Origin: CAYMLL01 sp964390645
Lineage (GTDB): Bacteria; Planctomycetota; UBA8108
Reading direction: 5' to 3'
Length of the DNA: 7,074 nucleotides
NCBI GenBank assembly: GCA_964390645.1
Contig: CAYMLL010000348.1
Coordinates: forward strand, 1 to 7,074
Below, one piece after another: positions 1 to 4,967 of the stretch. The notes beneath the pieces are model-generated. The model saw only the letters and a program-made list of their open reading frames with translations. It was not told where the DNA came from and ran no database searches. A program made the translations under genes and the position numbers. How positions within the stretch are numbered: the stretch's first letter is position 1; every line of letters starts with the position of its first letter.

Positions 1-259
1 CGCCGGCCTGCGGCTGCGAGACGACGGTGGCCGCGGTCGAGCCGCCGTCCGGGCGGCCGGCCGTCGACGCGCCGTCCGGGCCGGGGTCGTCGGCCGCTTC
101 CTCGCCCCGCGTCTCGCCCCTTCCATCGAACCTCGCGTCGACCCCGGTGGCGTCGTGATGTTCGCCTCGCAGGGCCAGGAGGAGCAGGATCGCGGCGACG
201 ATCGCCAACGCGGCGCCGGCGAGCCACGACGAGCGTCGCAGGCCCGCGTGTCGGGTCAC
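1..259 (-). CDS. Partial single-pass membrane-anchored protein of unknown function (N-terminus, GTG start)
   Basis: Reading the minus strand from a GTG at 259-257 gives 86 open codons to the window edge; the C-terminus lies outside. Residues 1-11 are basic (R3, R8, R9). Residues 12-30 form one hydrophobic helix (WLAGAALAIVAAILLLLAL). After R31 comes a low-complexity stretch rich in Asp, Gly, Glu, Pro and Thr, typical of a disordered linker. Basic residues before the helix predict N-terminus inside and the linker plus missing domain outside the membrane. The GTG overlaps the stop of the upstream lipoprotein gene in a 4-base GTGA overlap, and GAGG lies 7 bases ahead of it, so translational coupling is likely. 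There is no in-frame ATG alternative. I do not recognise a family; the functional domain is probably beyond the edge. Existence of the gene is fairly sure, function unknown. Confidence 0.72.
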   Translation of the reverse strand, partial: MTRHAGLRRSSWLAGAALAIVAAILLLLALRGEHHDATGVDARFDGRGETRGEEAADDPGPDGASTAGRPDGGSTAATVVSQPQAG

Positions 260-1563
260 GGCGCGGCCTCGAGGACGACGGCGCCGCTGCCGCTCGCCAG
301 CTCGAAGGGCCCGGTGAAGCGGGCCAGGTGCCCGTCGTTCGAGACGCGGTAGAGGTCGACCTTTGCCTCCGACGCGCCGATCCAGCCGGGCGCGTCGTAG
401 CTGTAGTAGCCGATGTCGTAGGGCTCGGGCGACGGCGGCATGGCGCAGAGGCAGTCGAGGCCGGAGCCCCAGGGCTGCTCGTAGGGGAAGAAGTCGAGCG
501 ACGGGACACCCTCGTTGACGATCGCGTAGATGTCCACCCCGGTGGGCATCGAGTTCAGCGGGCGCGGGGCGAAGAAGATGTCGTCTCCGACGATGTTCTC
601 GATCAGGTAGGTGACCGACTCGCCCGCGGGGGTCTCGTCCTGGCCGAAGGCGCCGGCGACGATCTCGCCCATCGGGCTCGCTTCGATTCCCGCGCCGTCG
701 CCGTCGCCGGTCGACGGACGGACGGACTCGAAGTCGAGTAAGAAGCCCGGGTCGGTCTCGAAGACCCCGGTGCCGAGTGCGTCGACCTCGACGGCGGCCA
801 GGGCGTCCGCCGACGGATCGTCGAAGACCGTGATGGCGCTGAGCAGGAAGTTCTCGACGACGACCTGCACCTTGCTGACGTCGGCGGGCGCCGGCGGCGG
901 ATCCTCGCAGGGCGGCCCCTCCCGCGACGCAGCCAGCTGGGAGATCTGCGCGTCGTCGATGATGAGCGGCGTGCAGTTGCCGATGAGGCCGACGATGCCG
1001 ATGCCGATCTGCAGGTCGACGAGCCGTCCGTCGGCCTCGCGCCGACCGCTGAAGATGTTCACCTCGATGATCTCGCAGAAGCCTCCCTGCGGGTGCTCCT
1101 GCAACGAGCGGAAAACCGTGAAGATCGTGAACAGATCCCCCTCGCCGGTGATGAACGACATCAGGGCGTCGTCGACGATCGTCGGATCGAGCACTCGCAC
1201 CTCGAGCACGCCGCCGGCGGGAAGGCCGAAGCAGAACTGCGACGTGACGGCGTCGCCGATGTCGTTGCCAGGAATCGTCGAGTCGGCGATGCCGCCGAAG
1301 GCGTCGTAGGTTCCCGAGACGTCGGGCGGTTCGGTGCCCTCGTGAACGTCCATGTAGTCGAGGAGCAGCTGCACCGTCGGATGATCGAGATAGTCCTCGA
1401 GCGTCTGGAAGTCGGCGACGACGACGCCGCCGACCGCGTTTCCGAGATCGAAGGGGTTGGCCGGTCTCCTTCCCTTGCCCTTGCTGCAGCCGGTGGAGCT
1501 CGTGATGGCGAGGAGCACGGTGGCGCTCACCAGGAGGCAAAGGAGGTGTTTCGTGTGGCTCAT
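256..1563 (-). CDS. Predicted acidic lipoprotein, unknown family
   Basis: A 435-aa protein. The N-terminus has H3/K5/H6, a hydrophobic core at about 7-20 and then SSTGC, with Cys26 as candidate lipidation site. The -3 position is Ser rather than the usual Leu, so this is an imperfect lipobox; Sec export with lipid attachment is inferred. The KGKGRR run after Cys26 is basic, but the rest is strongly acidic (many Asp/Glu) and rich in Gly and Val, as in a beta-rich extracytoplasmic fold. A VSGTY motif begins near residue 82, a Pro-rich spacer (PPCEDPPPAPADV) sits mid-protein, and C371/C373 lie in an LDCLCAMPP stretch. Six cysteines follow Cys26, so disulfides are possible. The frame is open upstream to 1695, but I chose the ATG at 1563 because the signal sequence begins there; the extra 44 residues are hydrophilic. 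The SD is weak. It precedes and overlaps the membrane protein gene, so both may act together at the envelope. I do not recognise the family. Confidence 0.82.
   Translation of the reverse strand: MSHTKHLLCLLVSATVLLAITSSTGCSKGKGRRPANPFDLGNAVGGVVVADFQTLEDYLDHPTVQLLLDYMDVHEGTEPPDVSGTYDAFGGIADSTIPGNDIGDAVTSQFCFGLPAGGVLEVRVLDPTIVDDALMSFITGEGDLFTIFTVFRSLQEHPQGGFCEIIEVNIFSGRREADGRLVDLQIGIGIVGLIGNCTPLIIDDAQISQLAASREGPPCEDPPPAPADVSKVQVVVENFLLSAITVFDDPSADALAAVEVDALGTGVFETDPGFLLDFESVRPSTGDGDGAGIEASPMGEIVAGAFGQDETPAGESVTYLIENIVGDDIFFAPRPLNSMPTGVDIYAIVNEGVPSLDFFPYEQPWGSGLDCLCAMPPSPEPYDIGYYSYDAPGWIGASEAKVDLYRVSNDGHLARFTGPFELASGSGAVVLEAAP
267..270 (-). promoter_or_regulatory. Ribosome binding site for the GTG-start membrane protein
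   Basis: GAGG lies inside the 3' end of the lipoprotein gene, 7 bases before the GTG. It supports the non-ATG start and reinitiation at the GTGA overlap. Confidence 0.5.
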
Positions 1564-1755
1564 GCTTCGGTGCTCTGCGGAAGACCGGGGTGGCGAGGGT
1601 TGGACGGGCGAGTCTTCCGGTTTCTTCAGGTCGGATTCGTCCTGCCACCGAGCATCGAGCCTACCACTTCCAGGGTCAAGAAGGACCCCGTACAAAAGCC
1701 CCGTTCCCGGAGAACCTTTCCGTAACGCCAGGCGGCCCCGGAGCTTCGCGCGTCC

Positions 1756-1784
1756 TGGTCAGGTCGCCGCGTCGCCGATAGAAT
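1756..1784 (+). promoter_or_regulatory. Putative sigma70-type promoter for the E1 gene (leaderless configuration)
   Basis: TGGTCA (1756-1761, 4 of 6 match to TTGACA), a 17-base spacer, then TAGAAT (1779-1784, 5 of 6 match to TATAAT). The -10 box ends 6 bases before the ATG at 1791, so transcription would begin at or next to the start codon. No Shine-Dalgarno precedes that ATG, which agrees with a leaderless mRNA. This rests on pattern matching only. Confidence 0.4.
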
Positions 1785-1790
1785 CGCTTC

Positions 1791-3944
1791 ATGGTCGACT
1801 CAGGACTCTCCGATGACGTGGCCGCGGCCGCCGAGCCCGGCGGCGATCTCCGCGCCGACAGCGAGCCTGCGGAACTCGCCGCGAGTCTCGAGACCTGCGC
1901 CTTCCTGCGGCTCGCACGCGAGTGGGACCTGCGCTTCGAGAGGCTCTTCCGGCAGGGGGCCGTGGCGAAGTGGTACAGCTCCGTCGGTCACGAGGCGACC
2001 ACGGTGTCGGCGGGCGCGGTGCTGGAGGCGGGCGACGCGCTGTTCTCGCTGCACCGGGACAGCGGCGCGATCCTGCGCTACTACGTCGACATCGACGACG
2101 TGCTGCCGGGCCTGGTTCCCGGCGCCCGGTCGTCGCGCGGTCGCGACTCGCGGGAGCTGCTCCACCGTCTCGCGTCGCAGCTGCTCGGACGGGCCGACGG
2201 CTTCAGTCGCGGCTACGAGCGGTCGTTCCACTACGCGCACATCGACGAGCCTGCCGGAATCTTCCATGTTGGCATGATCTCGCATCTCGGCGCGATGATC
2301 CCGGTCGCGGCCGGCGTCGCTCTCGGTTTTCGCCACCAGGGCCGTCGACGCGTGGCGCTCAACTTCATCGGTGACGGCGGCACCTCGACCGGAGACTTCC
2401 ACGAGGGGCTCAACATGGCCGCGGTCCTCGGAGCGCCCTTCGTGCTCGTCGTCGAGAACAACGGCTACGCGTTCTCCACTCCGCTGTCGCAGCAGTCCGC
2501 CGCGCCGTCGCTCGCCGCGCGCGCGCAGGGCTACGGCATGGTGGGCGTGCGGGTTGACGGCAACGATCCGGAGGTCGTGGGTGGCGTGCTGCGCGAGGCG
2601 GTCACGCGGGCGCGCGCCGGCGAGGGTCCGACGCTGGTCGAGGCGATGGTCGGACGCATGCGCGGACACTCCGAGGGAGATCGTTCGCTCGACGGCGTGC
2701 CCTCCACCGATCGCGAGCGCTACCTGCGCGAGGACCCGGTGGAAGGATACGAGAGGTCGCTCCTGGAGCGCGGTGCCGTCACGCGGGAGTGGCTCGACGA
2801 GCTCCGATCGGCGTGCTCCGATCTGCTCATCGACGTGGTCGACAGGGCGCTGGAGTCCTCCGGGCCGGGCGCGGGCGAGCGTCGCCCCGTCTTTCTCGAG
2901 CCGTCCGTGGAGGTCGAGGACCCGGTCCCGGACCCGGCGGAGGACGGCGAAGGTGACGGGGACGAGGTCACCTATCTCGAGGGCATCTCCACCGCGCTGC
3001 GCGATGCGATGAGGGAGGACACCGGCGTCTTTCTCATGGGGCAGGACATCGCCGGGTTCGGCGGCGCCTTCACGGTGACGCGCGGCTTCGTCGAGGAGTT
3101 CGGCGACGATCGCGTCATCAACACGCCGATCGCCGAGTCCGGCACCCTCGGCATGGCCGTGGGCTGCTCGCTTCTGGGGCGGCGTCCGGTCGTCGAGATG
3201 CAGTTCGCGGACTTCGTCTCGTGCGGCTTCAATCAGCTCGTCAACGTCGCCGCGAAGCTCTTCTACCGCACCGAGCGCCCGGTGCCCCTCGTCGTGCGCT
3301 TGCCGTCCGGCGGCGGGGTCGGCGCGGGCACGTTCCACTCGCAGAACGTCGAGGCGTGGTTTCTCCACGTCCCCGGTCTCAAGGTTGTTGCGCCGTCCAC
3401 CGTGCAGGACGCGTACACGCTGCTTCGAGAGGCGATCAGCGACCCCAACCCGGTGCTCTTCGTCGAGCACAAGTACCTCTACCGCAGGGCGAGCGGAGCG
3501 ATCGGGTCGGTCCGGCGGCGCTCTTTCGAGGCCGGCGTGAGTGCCCGCGCGGCCGTCGTGCGAGAGGGCAAGGACGCGACGATCATCGCGTACGGCTGGA
3601 TGGCGCACCGGGCGCTCGACGCGGCGCGGGCTCTCGAGAGCGAAGGGCTCGACGTGGAGGTCGTCGACCTGCGGGTGCTGGCGCCGCTCGATGACGCGAC
3701 GATCCTGGCGTCCGTCGAGAGGACCGGTCGGGTCCTGGTCGTCCACGAGGCGCCGCGCACCGGGGGCTTCGGCGGCGAGATCGTCGCCCGCATCGCTGAC
3801 ATCGGCTTCGAGCATCTCGATGCGCCGGTCCGTCGGCTCGCCTATCCGGACACTCCGGTGCCCTTCGACAAGGGGCTCGAGGCGGAGTGCTTGCCGAGCG
3901 AGGAGACGATCGCGTCGGCGGTCCGGGCGCTCTGCCGCTGGTGA
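1791..3944 (+). CDS. 2-oxoacid dehydrogenase E1, alpha and beta subunits fused (thiamine diphosphate-dependent)
   Basis: A 717-aa fusion of both halves of a heterotetramer-type E1, which decarboxylates a 2-oxoacid on thiamine diphosphate and passes the acyl group to the lipoyl arm of E2 in the cytoplasm. Alpha domain, about 30-365: diphosphate/Mg motif GDG at 194-196 with N223-N224 following 26 residues later, and the loop GHS at 292-294, whose His aligns with the active-site loop His of mitochondrial E1 alpha. An acidic, Pro-rich linker covers about 368-392. Beta domain from V393: E449 in PIAESG is the expected cofactor-activating Glu, and H516 sits in TFHSQN as in branched-chain E1 beta. 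A transketolase C-terminal domain runs from about 583 to the end. The beta half looks closer to branched-chain than to pyruvate enzymes, but substrate cannot be assigned. No E2, E3 or lipoylation gene is adjacent; the downstream gene is convergent. The ATG at 1791 has no SD, and a GTG at codon 10 is a weaker alternative. Confidence 0.93.
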   Translation: MVDSGLSDDVAAAAEPGGDLRADSEPAELAASLETCAFLRLAREWDLRFERLFRQGAVAKWYSSVGHEATTVSAGAVLEAGDALFSLHRDSGAILRYYVDIDDVLPGLVPGARSSRGRDSRELLHRLASQLLGRADGFSRGYERSFHYAHIDEPAGIFHVGMISHLGAMIPVAAGVALGFRHQGRRRVALNFIGDGGTSTGDFHEGLNMAAVLGAPFVLVVENNGYAFSTPLSQQSAAPSLAARAQGYGMVGVRVDGNDPEVVGGVLREAVTRARAGEGPTLVEAMVGRMRGHSEGDRSLDGVPSTDRERYLREDPVEGYERSLLERGAVTREWLDELRSACSDLLIDVVDRALESSGPGAGERRPVFLEPSVEVEDPVPDPAEDGEGDGDEVTYLEGISTALRDAMREDTGVFLMGQDIAGFGGAFTVTRGFVEEFGDDRVINTPIAESGTLGMAVGCSLLGRRPVVEMQFADFVSCGFNQLVNVAAKLFYRTERPVPLVVRLPSGGGVGAGTFHSQNVEAWFLHVPGLKVVAPSTVQDAYTLLREAISDPNPVLFVEHKYLYRRASGAIGSVRRRSFEAGVSARAAVVREGKDATIIAYGWMAHRALDAARALESEGLDVEVVDLRVLAPLDDATILASVERTGRVLVVHEAPRTGGFGGEIVARIADIGFEHLDAPVRRLAYPDTPVPFDKGLEAECLPSEETIASAVRALCRW

Positions 3945-4001
3945 GTGAGGCTCGATGGCCCTGGGCGGGACGTGGAGGGTCGCTGTGCCCGGGGAGCGCG
4001 A

Positions 4002-4784
4002 TCAGGAGCCGGTCCTGTTCTTCACCGTGTCTTCGCGCTCTTCCCGCGCGGCGATCCGCCGGATCTTCAGGTTCTTGATCTCGACGAGGTCGGTCGGGTG
4101 GTGGACCTGGAACGCGATCGGCCCGCTGACGACGTCGCCTTCCTGATCGTGGTCGGTGACGAGCTGCTCGTTGACCCAGACACGGATCTTGCTGCCACGG
4201 GCCTCGACACGCATACGGAACCACTCGCCGTCCCTGGTCTTCACCTTCTTCGCTCGTGCTGTCTTCCAGATCGCACCGGTCCAGAACTTCGGGTCGCCGT
4301 GATCGACCTGGATCTCCGGGCCGTCGGGCCAGCGGCCGCGCAAAGCCGTCAGGCCGGTGCTGCGGATGAAGATGCCGCTGTTGCCTCGGCGCTTGCCGGT
4401 GTCCCGGACTCGCAAGTCGGCGCTGAGCTCGAAGTGGTCGAAGGACTCCTTCGTCGCCAGCACGCCGGGTCCGCCGAACCCCGTGATGACGCCGGCGCGC
4501 ACCTCCCACTTGCCGGTGCGGGTCGGCTTCCGGTAGCCCTTCAGGTCCTTGCCGTTGAATCCCAGTCGCCACCCGGCGTTCTTCTCCTCGCGCGTGAGAC
4601 GGTTCTCGCGCTGCGCGGCGAAGATCCGGCGGCAGTCCGGGCAGCAGAAGCCGACTCTCGTCCCTTCGCTGAACAGCGAGATCTCGGGCTTCGCGGGCTT
4701 GCCGCTGATCGGACACTTCGTGACCGCGTCGTCGGCCGGTGCAGAGAGCGCGGCGAGAACGACGACGAGAGCTTGGGTGGTCAT
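4002..4784 (-). CDS. Exported Cys-module (YHS/TRASH-like) + DUF1080 protein, 3-keto-disaccharide hydrolase family
   Basis: A 260-aa protein. Residues 5-13 are hydrophobic and end in APA (15-17), a plausible signal peptidase I site, though no basic residue precedes the core. A small Cys module follows at about 23-60: C24-P-I-S-G-K-P, then F46-C47-C48-P-D-C51, resembling metal-binding YHS/TRASH-type treble clefs. Residues about 71-250 are DUF1080 (PF06439): FNGKDLKGY near 76-84, GNSGIFIR at 134-141, PEIQV at 156-160, a VWVNEQLV strand, and a closing GPIAFQVHHPTDLVEIKNLKIR that matches the family's usual last beta strands. DUF1080 has a concanavalin-like beta-sandwich, and some members hydrolyse 3-keto-disaccharides; activity here is inferred. 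The Cys module may bind Zn, Cu or Fe, or sense metal. A strong SD (AAGGAG) fixes the start. It is convergent with the E1 gene and divergent from the DUF255 gene. Confidence 0.9.
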   Translation of the reverse strand: MTTQALVVVLAALSAPADDAVTKCPISGKPAKPEISLFSEGTRVGFCCPDCRRIFAAQRENRLTREEKNAGWRLGFNGKDLKGYRKPTRTGKWEVRAGVITGFGGPGVLATKESFDHFELSADLRVRDTGKRRGNSGIFIRSTGLTALRGRWPDGPEIQVDHGDPKFWTGAIWKTARAKKVKTRDGEWFRMRVEARGSKIRVWVNEQLVTDHDQEGDVVSGPIAFQVHHPTDLVEIKNLKIRRIAAREEREDTVKNRTGS

Positions 4785-4790
4785 GTCGGG

Positions 4791-4796
4791 CTCCTT
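4791..4796 (-). promoter_or_regulatory. Strong Shine-Dalgarno for the DUF1080 gene
   Basis: AAGGAG on the minus strand with a 6-base spacer (CCCGAC) to the ATG at 4784. It is the best ribosome binding site in the window and decides the start: the frame stays open far upstream, but no ATG, GTG or TTG codon lies in frame in the nearest 27 codons. Confidence 0.75.
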
Positions 4797-4851
4797 CTTC
4801 CGGGGGCGGTGTCGGAACCGGCATTCTCCCCCGATGCGGGGCGGCGGACAA

Positions 4852-4869
4852 CTTCCAAGAGCTTGCAAG
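4852..4869. repeat. Tandem CTTNCAAG motif, possible operator
   Basis: CTTCCAAG (4852-4859) and CTTGCAAG (4862-4869) are separated by AG, placing the copies 10 bases apart, about one helical turn. The second copy is a perfect 8-bp palindrome and the first has one mismatch. They lie in the divergent region between the DUF1080 and DUF255 genes, where a shared regulator could bind. Function is inferred from position and symmetry only. Confidence 0.3.
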
Positions 4870-4873
4870 GGGC

Positions 4874-4885
4874 GGCCTGCAGGCC
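4874..4885. repeat. 12-bp perfect palindrome GGCCTGCAGGCC
   Basis: A perfect dyad with no loop, 5 bases after the CTTNCAAG pair, followed on the plus strand by TTTTCTT. Zero-loop symmetry suits a protein-binding site better than a hairpin terminator. Chance GC-rich symmetry is a real alternative. Confidence 0.3.
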
Positions 4886-4967
4886 TTTTCTTGCGAGACC
4901 TCGGGAGTTCTGTCAAGGTCAGGGGAGTCTCTGCTTCCCGTTCCTCCTCCATGCCCGGTGCCTGTCG

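Noticed and set aside
1651..1679. TTGACC-17-GATGCT on the minus strand as promoter of the lipoprotein gene
   Set aside because: Good -35 but only 3 of 6 at the -10; too weak to annotate.
1564..1695. 44-residue N-terminal extension of the lipoprotein
   Set aside because: It would bury the signal sequence and is not hydrophobic; the lipoprotein signal starts at 1563.
1703..1715. GTTC-N5-GAAC inverted repeat in the divergent region
   Set aside because: Short arms, single copy and no known spacing match to LexA-type or other operators that I can support.
1800..3815. Long open frame on the minus strand opposite the E1 gene
   Set aside because: Composition is Arg/Asp/Glu/Ala-rich shadow translation of a GC-rich gene; the plus strand carries unmistakable E1 motifs across the same span.
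3945..4001. Possible terminator in the convergent gap (CCTGGGC ... GCCCGGG)
   Set aside because: The arms need a G-U pair and a loop of about 20 bases, and no T-run follows.
4888..4916. Perfect TTGACA (minus, 4916-4911) as promoter of the DUF1080 gene
   Set aside because: No convincing -10 at 16-19 bases; the best candidate, AAGAAA, matches 3 of 6. The -35-like hexamer may be chance.
3945..4967. Plus-strand extension of the DUF255 frame back to 3945
   Set aside because: It crosses antisense through the DUF1080 gene; the family N-terminus begins just after the ATG at 4968.
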